A stretch of DNA of 64,000 bases from Nocardia cyriacigeorgica. GTDB taxonomy: Bacteria; Actinomycetota; Actinomycetes; Mycobacteriales; Mycobacteriaceae. This document shows positions 7,704-15,825 of the stretch, piece by piece. The translations under genes were made by a program, and so were the position numbers. Every line of letters starts with the position of its first letter. Positions within the stretch are counted from its first letter, which is position 1. The stretch covers positions 135,377 to 199,376 of the forward strand of contig NZ_JAAGUY010000007.1 of assembly GCF_010868145.1 (NCBI RefSeq). The letters are read 5' to 3'. Below the pieces are notes generated by a model. That model worked only from the letters and a program-made list of their open reading frames with translations. It was not told the origin of the DNA and did not search any database.

Positions 7704-9323
7704 TTACCCCGACGTAAGCGGAAACTCGCCTTCGGTCGGACCGTGGCCGTGAGCTGTCCGATAGTGGGGTCGCACGCTCCGTGAGATCTGCGGCTCGATC
7801 GGATTACGCGCGGACTTGCGTACCCAGACGGTATCGAGCCCGCCGGAGCGCAGCCGCACCCGCCATCCCGCGTCGGCCTCCGGATGATCGGTGCGCCGGT
7901 GGATACCACGACTCTCGGTCCTCGCCAGTGCGCTGTATGTGGTCCAGCGGGCGACCGCGAGCATCGCGGCGGCCTCCCTGGCACGTAGCCCTTCGGCACC
8001 GGCGCCACCGAGATCGAAGACCGCGCCCGGCCACATGCCATCGAGTTCGGCGACGCTGTCGCGCAGACTGCCCGCACTGCGCCAGTAGCTGCGCCGCAGC
8101 GGCAAGGTGTGTTCCTGCACCAGGCCGATCACCGCGCGCGGGTCGATCCCGGCGCGAGGCGCGAGTCCGGCGCCGGGCATCGAACCCGCGGCTGAGAGCG
8201 CGAATCGATCGGGAATCGGGCGGGCGCGGGCGAACCGGGCGGCGCTTGCCCCGGACCACGTACCGGACGCGATGGCCCAGGCACCACCCAAACCACTCAC
8301 GGCACCGGTGACGGCTTCGCGGGTGGTGACATCGCCCGCGGCGTACATCCCGGGAATCGTGGTCGCACAATCGACGCCGGTGAGGTGCAGGCCGCCGGTG
8401 CCGCGCACCGTTCCCTCGAACACCGCGCGCAGTGCGATCCCTTCGCCCCGGTCGGACAGGCCGTGTCGGCGAAGCCCGCGACGCTGACCGGGCGAGAGTT
8501 CCGCCGGAATCCCGAAGACCCGGCGGCCCTCGGCAAGAGCGGCGAAGGCGGCGGCCCGGTGCCCTTCGAGGGCGGCGCCGGTCTCGTCGCGCAGCGCGGC
8601 GAAGGTCAGGGCGTGATCGGCGGCGCGCACCGAGGCCGCGGGCGCGAGTCCGTACGCGCTGGAGAATTCCATCCCCGACAATTCGGCGCCCGCCTCGACG
8701 GCGAACAACAGTCCGTCGCCGGTGTCGACGTCGGTCCCCGCCCGCCCGGAGAGGAACGCGCATCCGCCGGTGGCCACAACCACCGCCGCCGCGCGCACGG
8801 TCCAGGGCCGGAACTTGTTGTGCCGCTGTACCCCGGTGGCACCGGAGACGATGCCCTCCCTGTCGACGAGCAAATGCAGCGCAGGATGGTGGTCGAGTAC
8901 GCGGACACCGGCTTCCAGCGCGGCGCGGCGCATCCGCCGCAGATACGTGGCGCCGTCGAGCTGAACTCGCGCCGAATGCGGCCCGCCAGAGAATCGGTGG
9001 CCCCAGCCCGCGAGCTGGATGAGCCGATCATGAGTCTCGGCGAGCACCCGATGGGTGGCTTCCGGATCACCGATCCAGCCGCCGTGGCCGAGGGCGCGGC
9101 GCACCGCCTCGGCCCGTGCGGGCCCGGGCTCGACATTCCACAGCGAAGTGCGGCCTGCGGCGGTCGGACCGGAAGCACCGCAGCGCGCCTTGTCCGCGAG
9201 GATCACGCGTGCGCCCGCCGTGGCGGCGGAGACGGCCGCCCAGGTTCCGGCGGGGCCGCCGCCGAGAACCAGTACATCGGTCTCCCATGCACTCACAAGG
9301 TCAAATGTTCGACCACATTTCAC
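7704..9323 (-). CDS. FAD-dependent oxidoreductase, fumarate reductase flavoprotein-like
   Basis: 539 residues, with a dinucleotide-binding VLVLGGGPAGTWAA at 18-30 and, towards the C-terminus, IPGMYAAGDVTT, the second FAD motif of the fumarate reductase/succinate dehydrogenase/aspartate oxidase superfamily. A GASGPTAAG segment after the first strand resembles the loop around the flavin in APS-reductase-like members. The C-terminal 100 residues are Arg-rich and end in a tail I do not recognise. No iron-sulfur subunit is adjacent, so it may act alone or with a distant partner. The start (GTG 9323 or GTG 9296) is uncertain. It follows an 88-residue membrane protein and a PHP phosphoesterase on the same strand. 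Confidence 0.82.
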   Translation of the reverse strand: MKCGRTFDLVSAWETDVLVLGGGPAGTWAAVSAATAGARVILADKARCGASGPTAAGRTSLWNVEPGPARAEAVRRALGHGGWIGDPEATHRVLAETHDRLIQLAGWGHRFSGGPHSARVQLDGATYLRRMRRAALEAGVRVLDHHPALHLLVDREGIVSGATGVQRHNKFRPWTVRAAAVVVATGGCAFLSGRAGTDVDTGDGLLFAVEAGAELSGMEFSSAYGLAPAASVRAADHALTFAALRDETGAALEGHRAAAFAALAEGRRVFGIPAELSPGQRRGLRRHGLSDRGEGIALRAVFEGTVRGTGGLHLTGVDCATTIPGMYAAGDVTTREAVTGAVSGLGGAWAIASGTWSGASAARFARARPIPDRFALSAAGSMPGAGLAPRAGIDPRAVIGLVQEHTLPLRRSYWRSAGSLRDSVAELDGMWPGAVFDLGGAGAEGLRAREAAAMLAVARWTTYSALARTESRGIHRRTDHPEADAGWRVRLRSGGLDTVWVRKSARNPIEPQISRSVRPHYRTAHGHGPTEGEFPLTSG

Positions 9324-9347
9324 CCACCCGCAACCGATTCCGGAAGA

Positions 9348-9614
9348 TCAACTCCACCATTGTGTCCATAGCAGGACACCCGCCGTGAGGAAAACGACCA
9401 GCGATCCGGAAAATGCGGCCAAACCCTTATGCCGATCCGAATACATCTGCGCCGCAACAACGATCGCCGCTGACACCACATGCCAGGTCACCGACTCGCC
9501 GCCCGGCCCAGGAAACCCTCGTCGGGCACCGATGATCGCCGTACCCACCACCACGAGGGCGAGTACGAACGTTCCGGCGGCGACCATGCCACTGATCCCG
9601 CGCGCAAGTCTCAC
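9348..9614 (-). CDS. Small membrane protein, three predicted helices
   Basis: 88 residues, almost entirely hydrophobic, with three segments (about 10-30, 43-58 and 66-85) joined by short charged loops. Its GTG start overlaps the stop of the upstream PHP gene as GTGA, a sign of translational coupling, and the flavoprotein gene starts 24 bp downstream. I do not recognise the family. Its position suggests a membrane anchor or partner for the flavoprotein, but nothing in the sequence proves this. Confidence 0.75.
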   Translation of the reverse strand: MRLARGISGMVAAGTFVLALVVVGTAIIGARRGFPGPGGESVTWHVVSAAIVVAAQMYSDRHKGLAAFSGSLVVFLTAGVLLWTQWWS

Positions 9615-10465
9615 GAGCCGATCACCGGCACCCCGGTCGCCTTCCCGACCAGCACCTCGAGTTGGGCGGGATCGGTGGTGAACTCACCGAGCCGGATGGT
9701 CTTGTTACTGCCGTGATAGTCCGACGAACCGGTGGTGAGCAGACCTAGTTCGGCGGCGAGACCGTTCAGCAGCTCCCGATCGGCGTCACCGTGGTCGGGG
9801 TGATCGACCTCGAGCCCACCGAGCCCGAGCTCGGCGAGTTCACGAATATCGTCGATTGCCAGCAGTCTGCCGCGCTTGCGGGCCCTGGTGTGGGCGAGCA
9901 CGCTCACCCCGCCCGCGGCGGCGATCATCTCGACTGCCCGGCGCAACGGAGTGTCGGCCTTCTCGGCGTAATAGCGGCCGTGCGGGGCAAGCAGATCGGC
10001 GAAGGCGGCGTCGACGGTGGGCACCACCCCTGCCGCGACCAGTGCCCTGGCCAGATGCGGCCGCCCCGCCGACGGACCGGCCGAGGCCAGGACCGCATCG
10101 GGATCGACGGGCAGGCCGTCGGCAGCCATCCGCTCGGCCATCGCGCGCAACCGCTCGACCCGCTCGGCACGCAACCGCTCACGCTCGTCCGCGAAACTAC
10201 GATCCGCCGGGTCGAACAGGTAGGCCAGCAGATGCACCGGCACCGGCCAGCCGTCCGCACCGAGACCGATGCACGACATCTCCATCCCTCGGATCAGGGT
10301 CAGCCCCTCGGGCCGCGCCGCCACCGCCTCGGCCCAGCCTGCGGTGGTGTCGTGATCGGTGATCGCGACGACGTCGAGTCCGGCGGCCGCCGCGTTCCGC
10401 ACCAGTTCGGCAGGGGTGTCGGTGCCGTCGGACGCGGTCGAATGGGTATGCAGGTCGATGCGCAC
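9611..10465 (-). CDS. PHP-domain phosphoesterase (TrpH/YciV type)
   Basis: 284 residues. The metal-binding residues of the PHP fold are clear: DLHTHS (4-9), ITDHD (35-39), a Glu in GMEMSC, a His in LAHTR and the final SSDYHG. Proteins of this type (RNase AM in E. coli) remove nucleoside monophosphates from 5' ends or hydrolyse 3',5'-bisphosphonucleotides. The start is the GTG at 10465: it puts the protein on the family's typical MRIDLHTHS opening and has ggaggg just before it, although with only 2 bases of spacing. It is divergent from corA and the first gene of a three-gene operon. Confidence 0.88.
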   Translation of the reverse strand: MRIDLHTHSTASDGTDTPAELVRNAAAAGLDVVAITDHDTTAGWAEAVAARPEGLTLIRGMEMSCIGLGADGWPVPVHLLAYLFDPADRSFADERERLRAERVERLRAMAERMAADGLPVDPDAVLASAGPSAGRPHLARALVAAGVVPTVDAAFADLLAPHGRYYAEKADTPLRRAVEMIAAAGGVSVLAHTRARKRGRLLAIDDIRELAELGLGGLEVDHPDHGDADRELLNGLAAELGLLTTGSSDYHGSNKTIRLGEFTTDPAQLEVLVGKATGVPVIGS

Positions 10466-10585
10466 GCCCTCCAGTGTGTCAGTGCGCGGTCGGCCGGCTG
10501 TCCCCATGCCCGACCGGCGACCGATCCGATCGAGTGCATGTGCCACCCGCTCCGCGGACGGCCGCCCCGCCGTTGGGCACGGAAG

Positions 10586-10591
10586 TAGCAT
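10586..10591 (+). promoter_or_regulatory. corA -10 box (leaderless)
   Basis: TAGCAT, 6 bases before the GTG start of corA; a ribosome site at normal distance is missing. Confidence 0.5.
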
Positions 10592-10597
10592 CAACCG

Positions 10598-11674
10598 GTG
10601 CCATCGATTCCTCCGCTTCCGTACTTCCGTGGGCCGGCGAAGTCCCCGACCCCGCTGCCGCGGATCCCGGTGCCGACGGCACGGGCGATCGTCGATTGCG
10701 CGGTCTATATCGATGGCATGCGGCTGCCCGGGCATTTCACCCATCAGGCGGCGCTACAGGAAGTGCGGGACAGGGGCGAGGGCTTCGTCTGGCTCGGCCT
10801 GCACGATCCCGATGAAGCTCAGATGACCGACATCGCGCAGACCTTCGGGCTGCACGCGCTGGCAGTCGAAGACGCCGTGCACGCCCACCAGCGCCCCAAG
10901 CTGGAACGCTACGACGACACCCTGGTGCTGGTGATGCGTCCGGTCGCGTATCACGAACACGAACTGAATTCCGTCAGCGAGATCGTCGAGACCGGCGAGT
11001 TGATGATCTTCACCGGCCGCGACTTCGTTGTGGCCGTCCGCCATGGCGAACATTCCGGGCTGGCGGCGGTCCGTAAGGATCTCGAGGGCGATCCGGAGCG
11101 GCTGCGGCTCGGCCCCAGCGCGGTGCTACACGCCATCGCCGACTACGTCGTCGACAACTACCTCGAGGTGGTGCAGTCGATCGAAGACGATATCGATGAG
11201 ATGGAAGAAGAGGTCTTCACCCCGCGCAGCAAGGTCGCTGTCGAATCCATCTATCAGCTCAAGCGTGAGGTGGTCGAATTACGCCGGGCGGTGGGTCCGC
11301 TGGCGATCCCGCTGCAGGTGCTGAGCCAGAACACGAATCTGCCGCTACCGAAGGAGGTCCGGCGCTATTTCCGCGATGTCGCCGACCACCACACCACTGT
11401 CGCCGACCGCATCGTCGATTTCGACGAATCACTCGGCGCATTGATCAACGCCGCGCTGGCCAAGATCGCGGTGCAGCAGAACACCGATATGCGCAAGATT
11501 TCGGCATGGGTCGCCATCGCCGCGGTCCCCACCATGATCGCCGGTATCTACGGTATGAACTTCGAGCACATGCCGGAGCTGAAGACCAGCTGGGGCTACC
11601 CGGCGATCTGGGTCATCATCCTCACCATCTGCACCAGCCTGTATGTGGTGTTCCACCGCAACAACTGGCTGTGA
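10598..11674 (+). CDS. corA: Magnesium/cobalt transporter CorA
   Basis: 358 residues. The family signature YGMNFEHMPEL (318-328) lies between the two C-terminal membrane helices (about 300-317 and 334-352). The long N-terminal part forms the cytoplasmic funnel, and its helical stretch SIEDDIDEMEEEVFTP leads into the pore helix. The protein assembles as a homopentameric Mg2+ channel in the cytoplasmic membrane. A GTG start at 10598 is favoured by the TAGCAT box 6 bases upstream. The stop lies 9 bp from that of the convergent SUFU gene with no room for a terminator. In M. tuberculosis corA (Rv1239c) lies in the same neighbourhood. Confidence 0.95.
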   Translation: MPSIPPLPYFRGPAKSPTPLPRIPVPTARAIVDCAVYIDGMRLPGHFTHQAALQEVRDRGEGFVWLGLHDPDEAQMTDIAQTFGLHALAVEDAVHAHQRPKLERYDDTLVLVMRPVAYHEHELNSVSEIVETGELMIFTGRDFVVAVRHGEHSGLAAVRKDLEGDPERLRLGPSAVLHAIADYVVDNYLEVVQSIEDDIDEMEEEVFTPRSKVAVESIYQLKREVVELRRAVGPLAIPLQVLSQNTNLPLPKEVRRYFRDVADHHTTVADRIVDFDESLGALINAALAKIAVQQNTDMRKISAWVAIAAVPTMIAGIYGMNFEHMPELKTSWGYPAIWVIILTICTSLYVVFHRNNWL

Positions 11675-11683
11675 CGGCGGTGA

Positions 11684-12268
11684 TCACAGCGATGCCGCAC
11701 CGCGATTCGGGTCGCGCACATCGATCCCCGCCTCGACCCACGCATCCCGCAACGCCTGCGCACCACGCACCCGCACCCACGCCGCCTCGGTCGCGGTGAC
11801 CGGGACGACGTCCAGGTAACGCACCGGCTCGGCGGGTTCGGGCAGGACCACATCGGGAATATCGCTCGGGCCGAGCAGAACCGCGGTGAACGGGGCGTTG
11901 TGCCACATCGGTTCGCCCAGATCCAGCAGCGCATCTGCTTGCAGCACAACGCCTTCCACGGCTGGTGCGGCGGCGAGCACACCGAGCGCACGTGCCAGCC
12001 CCGAGGCAGCACCGACGCCTGCGTGCATGGTGAGCACAAGTTCTGCGCGCGGGCCCTTCACGGGATCGGCGAGCACCTCCGACGGATCCCCCATCGGATG
12101 ACGGGAACCGCCGAGAGTCGCGTAGTGCACCAGATCGTCACCGGGGACGATCCGCAGGATCTCGATGGGCTCGAGGCCGAGGAAGGTCACCGAGGCGGCA
12201 TCGACCGCGGACGCGTCGACACCGAAATGTTCGAGTACGCCGGCGCGCACCGTGTTCACGACGTCCAT
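11684..12268 (-). CDS. Suppressor-of-fused (SUFU) domain protein
   Basis: 194 residues from the ATG at 12268, which follows the stop of the upstream gene by 4 bases. The layout LEPIEILRIVPGDDLVHYATLGGSRHPM, then GPRAELVLTMHAG, then late QADALLDLGEPMWHNAPFTAVLLG matches the bacterial SUFU-domain family. In bacteria this fold is often an immunity or binding module, but this copy is in a housekeeping context with a general-stress protein and I see no toxin nearby. The residue string is described from its positions, not from a search. Confidence 0.75.
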   Translation of the reverse strand: MDVVNTVRAGVLEHFGVDASAVDAASVTFLGLEPIEILRIVPGDDLVHYATLGGSRHPMGDPSEVLADPVKGPRAELVLTMHAGVGAASGLARALGVLAAAPAVEGVVLQADALLDLGEPMWHNAPFTAVLLGPSDIPDVVLPEPAEPVRYLDVVPVTATEAAWVRVRGAQALRDAWVEAGIDVRDPNRGAASL

Positions 12269-12272
12269 GCGC

Positions 12273-12764
12273 TCAGATCGCCAGCCGCGCCAGCATGTCC
12301 CTGGCCTGTTCGGCCGTCTTGGGATCGCACAGCACGTCGTAGCGGCCCGCGACCAGCTGCATGGTGGACGCGAAATCCCGCTGTCCCTTGGTCGCCGCAT
12401 ACGGGATCGAGGTGGAGATGACGCCGAAGATGATGCCGCCGACCAGGCCGACCAGCAGCGGGCCGAGCGCGCCGCCGGTGGTGAACAGGCTCAGCAGCAG
12501 GCCGAGGAACAGACCGAGCCACGCGCCCGACACGACGCCACCGCCGATCACCTTGCCCCAGTTCAGCCGGTAGAGGACTCGTTCGACCTGCATGAGGTCG
12601 ACGCCGACGATCGTCATATCCTGCACCGGGAATTGGTTGTCGGCCAGATAATCGACGGCGCGCTGTGCCTCGGCGTAGGTCGGATACGACCCGACCGGCC
12701 AGCCCGACGGCGGCGTCGGCAGGCCCTGCCTGCCGCGATTCGCGTTCCCCAAGGGATTCGTCAT
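12273..12764 (-). CDS. General-stress-protein-like membrane protein (Rv1234 type)
   Basis: 163 residues. The N-terminal third (about 22-70: VGSYPTYAEAQRAVDYLADN ... VQDMTIVGVDLMQVERV) resembles the general stress protein 17M domain. It is followed by a glycine-rich hydrophobic pair of segments (about 70-118) that could cross the membrane twice, and a C-terminal Lys/Asp region. It is upstream of and probably co-transcribed with the SUFU-domain gene. The M. tuberculosis homologue, as I recall it, is Rv1234, also near corA. Confidence 0.8.
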   Translation of the reverse strand: MTNPLGNANRGRQGLPTPPSGWPVGSYPTYAEAQRAVDYLADNQFPVQDMTIVGVDLMQVERVLYRLNWGKVIGGGVVSGAWLGLFLGLLLSLFTTGGALGPLLVGLVGGIIFGVISTSIPYAATKGQRDFASTMQLVAGRYDVLCDPKTAEQARDMLARLAI

Positions 12765-12815
12765 AGGTCCATTCTGCTATTCCATCCGGCACGGCGCCGT
12801 GCTATATACCGCGCG

Positions 12816-13763
12816 TCACTTTTCCGGCGGGGTGAAACGGGTGGTGCGCGACATGCGCGCGGCCCGGCCCTTATCGGCGATGACCTGCGCCATCTTGGCG
12901 CTGGCCTCATCGATCATCTCGTCACCGAGCATGACGGCGCCGCGCGCGCCGCCCGCGTGCGAGGTGTGGAAGGCGTAGGCCTCCAGGATCAGTTCGGCAC
13001 GGTCGTAATCGGCCTGACGCGGGCTGAAGATCTCGTTGGCGGCGTCGACCTGCCCCGGATGCAGTACCCATTTGCCGTCGAAGCCGAGCGCCGCGGTGCG
13101 CGCCGCGGCGCGCCGGAACCCGTCGACATCGCGGATCTGCAGGTACGGACCATCGATGGCCTGCAACCCGTGCGCGCGGGCGGTCAGCAGGATCGTCATC
13201 AGAATGTGGTGGTAGGCATCGCCGGTGTCATAGCCCTCCGGCTGCTCACCCACCACGAGAGTGCGCATGTTGATACTGGCCATGAAGTCGGCCGGGCCGA
13301 AGACCAGGGCCTGCACCCGCGGGCTCGCGGTAGCGATCTCGTCGATGTTGCGCAGACCGAGCGCGTTCTCCAGCTGTGGTTCGATCCCGATCCGGCCCGG
13401 TTCCAGACCATTGGCCTGTTCCAGCTGGCTCAGCAGCAGATCCAGCGCGCGTACCTGACCGGCGTCGGTGACCTTGGGCAGCAGGATGGCGTCGATCGCG
13501 GTGCCGGCGCCGTCGACCACACTGATCACGTCCTGATAGGTCCACGGCGTGGTCCAGTCGTTGACCCGCACCACCCGCAGCTGCGAACCCCAGCCGGAAT
13601 CGTTGAGCGCGGCAATGATGTTCGCGCGGGCGGCGGCTTTGGCCGCCGGGGCGACGGCATCCTCCAGGTCGAGGAACACTTCGTCGACGGGCAACCCTTT
13701 GGCCTTGTCGATCATTTTCGGGTTACTTCCCGGCACAGCCAGAACGGAACGGCGCGGCTTCAT
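12816..13763 (-). CDS. HpcH/HpaI aldolase, CitE-like lyase
   Basis: 315 residues. MKPRRSVLAVPGSNPKM, EVFLDLEDAV and VFGPADFMASI are the substrate-binding Arg, the acidic metal ligands and the C-terminal Asp region of the CitE/malyl-CoA lyase family, which make or break C-C bonds in acyl-CoA thioesters such as (S)-malyl-CoA or citramalyl-CoA. No other citrate lyase subunits (CitD, CitF) are nearby, so this is a free-standing enzyme as in mycobacteria. The ATG at 13763 is chosen because it follows an aggagt ribosome site at good spacing; a GTG two codons upstream is possible. Confidence 0.87.
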   Translation of the reverse strand: MKPRRSVLAVPGSNPKMIDKAKGLPVDEVFLDLEDAVAPAAKAAARANIIAALNDSGWGSQLRVVRVNDWTTPWTYQDVISVVDGAGTAIDAILLPKVTDAGQVRALDLLLSQLEQANGLEPGRIGIEPQLENALGLRNIDEIATASPRVQALVFGPADFMASINMRTLVVGEQPEGYDTGDAYHHILMTILLTARAHGLQAIDGPYLQIRDVDGFRRAAARTAALGFDGKWVLHPGQVDAANEIFSPRQADYDRAELILEAYAFHTSHAGGARGAVMLGDEMIDEASAKMAQVIADKGRAARMSRTTRFTPPEK

Positions 13764-13803
13764 CAACACTCCTGTCGTCGGCCAACTTCGGCCCGCGAAG
13801 CTC

Positions 13804-13809
13804 TAACCT
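13804..13809 (+). promoter_or_regulatory. -10 box for the PRC/MgtE-N gene (leaderless)
   Basis: TAACCT, 7 bases before the ATG at 13817. Confidence 0.5.
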
Positions 13810-13816
13810 GGCATTC

Positions 13817-15103
13817 ATGGCAGCTACCAGGGTGTACGTCGCCAGGCTGGCCGGCCTGGCGGTGCTGGGACCGGACGGCGAGTCTATCGGCCGCATCCGC
13901 GACGTGGTCGTGGCAGTCCGCTACGACCGGCAACAGCCCCGGGTACACGGCCTCGTCATCGAGTTGCCGACCCGACGACGGATCTTCGTGCCGATGCTGC
14001 GGGTGACCTCGATCGAACCCGGCAATGTCACGCTCAATACCGGCACCGTCAGCCTGCGGCGCTTCGCCCAGCGGCCGGGCGAGCTCCTGGCATTGGCGCA
14101 GATCGTGGATTCGGCGGTGCGGGTGCAGGATCCGGACCTGTCCGATCTGGCCGGGGTGGATGTGTTCGTGGTCGACCTCGGGCTGGAACAGACCAGGACG
14201 CGGGATTGGCGGGTATCGCGGGTCGCGGTGCGCGGACATCGGCGACTCGGCCGCAGGCGCACGGTGCATGTGGTGGATTGGATGCACGTCAGCGGGCTGA
14301 CCCCGTATGAGATCGGCAGGCCGGGCCAGGACGTCACCACGCTGCTCGAGCAGTTCGAGGGCCTGCGCGCCGCCGACGTCGCGCATCTGCTGCGCGAGCT
14401 GCCGGAGAAGCGCCGCATCGAGGTCGCGGTGGCACTCGACGACGAACGCCTCGCCGACGTGGTCCAGGAGCTGCCCGATGACGACCAGGTCGATCTGCTC
14501 GGCCACCTCGAGGTACGCCGGGCCGCCGACGTCCTGGAAGCCATGGACCCCGACGACGCCGCCGACCTGCTGGGCGAGCTGCCCGCGAACGAAGCCGAGT
14601 CGCTGCTGGCGCTGATGGACCCCGAAGAGTCCGAACCGGTCCGCAGGCTGCTCGCACACTCCCCCGACACCGCAGGCGGTCTGATGACCCCGCGACCGGT
14701 GGTGCTGACCCCGGCGACGACGGTGGCCGAGGCGCTGGCCCGGGTTCGCAATCCGGATCTGACCCCGGCGCTGGCATCGATGGTGTTCGTGGTCCGCCCG
14801 CCGACGGCCACCCCGACCGGCCGCTATCTGGGCTGTGTCCACCTGCAACAACTGTTGCGCGAGCCGCCCGCCCACCTGGTCGGCGGCCTCCTCGACGCCG
14901 ATCTGTCGACGCTGCGGCCGGAGGCGCCGCTGGCCACCGTCACCCGCTATTTCGCCACCTACAACCTGGTCTGTGGGCCGGTGGTGGACGAGGAGAACCA
15001 TCTACTCGGCGCGGTCAGCGTCGACGACGTCCTCGACCATCTGCTGCCGGAGGACTGGCGCGAGGACGAGGAGCTACACGAAGGGGTGCACGGTCGTGAC
15101 TGA
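13817..15103 (+). CDS. PRC-barrel/MgtE N-domain/CBS protein (Rv1232c type)
   Basis: 428 residues. An N-terminal PRC-barrel-like region (about 1-150) is followed by the MgtE intracellular N domain (about 170-285), seen as repeated ELP-type helices (HLLRELP, VVQELPDDDQVDLLGHL, DAADLLGELPANEAESLLALM), then two CBS motifs (about 290-415; GGLMTPRPVVLTPATTVAEAL and GPVVDEENHLLGAVSVDDVLDHLLPEDW). The MgtE transmembrane channel domain is absent, so this is a soluble Mg2+/nucleotide sensor, not a transporter. Its stop overlaps the start of the DUF1003 gene, so the two are coupled. Confidence 0.85.
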   Translation: MAATRVYVARLAGLAVLGPDGESIGRIRDVVVAVRYDRQQPRVHGLVIELPTRRRIFVPMLRVTSIEPGNVTLNTGTVSLRRFAQRPGELLALAQIVDSAVRVQDPDLSDLAGVDVFVVDLGLEQTRTRDWRVSRVAVRGHRRLGRRRTVHVVDWMHVSGLTPYEIGRPGQDVTTLLEQFEGLRAADVAHLLRELPEKRRIEVAVALDDERLADVVQELPDDDQVDLLGHLEVRRAADVLEAMDPDDAADLLGELPANEAESLLALMDPEESEPVRRLLAHSPDTAGGLMTPRPVVLTPATTVAEALARVRNPDLTPALASMVFVVRPPTATPTGRYLGCVHLQQLLREPPAHLVGGLLDADLSTLRPEAPLATVTRYFATYNLVCGPVVDEENHLLGAVSVDDVLDHLLPEDWREDEELHEGVHGRD

Positions 15104-15707
15104 CAAGACTCCCGCGGGGCGGGCGATGAGCACGGCCAGACAGCGGTTGGAAACGCCGGTCGAGTCGCGGTTCCGGTTCGACTGGGATGCCGAGGCCCTG
15201 GCCCGCAGCAGCGAGCGCGTCGCGCGGTTCCTCGGCACCGGGCGCTATCTGGCCATGCAGACGGTGATCGTCATCGTGTGGATTCTGCTGAACGTGTTCG
15301 TGGTCGCGCTGCGCTGGGACCCCTACCCCTTCATCCTGTTGAACCTGGCGTTCTCCACCCAGGCCGCCTACGCCGCCCCGCTGATCCTGCTGGCGCAGAA
15401 CCGGCAGGACAACCGCGACCGGGTCTCGCTCGAGGAAGACCGGATTCGGGCGGCGCAGACCAAGGCCGATACCGAATTCCTTGCCCGCGAACTGGCCGCG
15501 CTGCGCATCGCCGTCGGCGAGGTCGCCACTCGCGACTACCTGCGCCGCGAACTCGAGGAGATGCGCGAGGTGCTCGACCGACTCGCCGAGGCGGCCCTGC
15601 CCGAGCACGAATCTCGCCCAGACAAGGCCGGAAAGGTCACACGCAAGAAAAGCTCCGGTAGGAAGCAGTCCCAAGCCCCGGTTTCACCACCCGTCTCCGA
15701 TGATTGA
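15096..15707 (+). CDS. DUF1003 membrane protein (Rv1231c type)
   Basis: 203 residues from the GTG at 15096, which overlaps the upstream gene by 8 bases and follows a gaagggg ribosome site inside it. Two adjacent membrane helices (about 50-70 and 80-100) contain the typical FILLNLAFSTQAAYAAPLIL of DUF1003, followed by QNRQDNRDR and a charged coiled coil (about 115-175), then a Lys/Arg-rich tail. Function is unknown. The permanent pairing with a cytoplasmic MgtE-N/CBS protein suggests a cation-sensing complex, which is inference. Confidence 0.85.
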   Translation: MTDKTPAGRAMSTARQRLETPVESRFRFDWDAEALARSSERVARFLGTGRYLAMQTVIVIVWILLNVFVVALRWDPYPFILLNLAFSTQAAYAAPLILLAQNRQDNRDRVSLEEDRIRAAQTKADTEFLARELAALRIAVGEVATRDYLRRELEEMREVLDRLAEAALPEHESRPDKAGKVTRKKSSGRKQSQAPVSPPVSDD

Positions 15708-15825
15708 CCGGAAATACCGAACAGTCTTCTGACTGATGGGTAACCTGGATCACGTTGTCCAGAGCGAGCCGGCCCGGATGTCCGGGACGGTTGCTTCCCG
15801 CGACGTAGAGGATTGGTGCGGCCGA

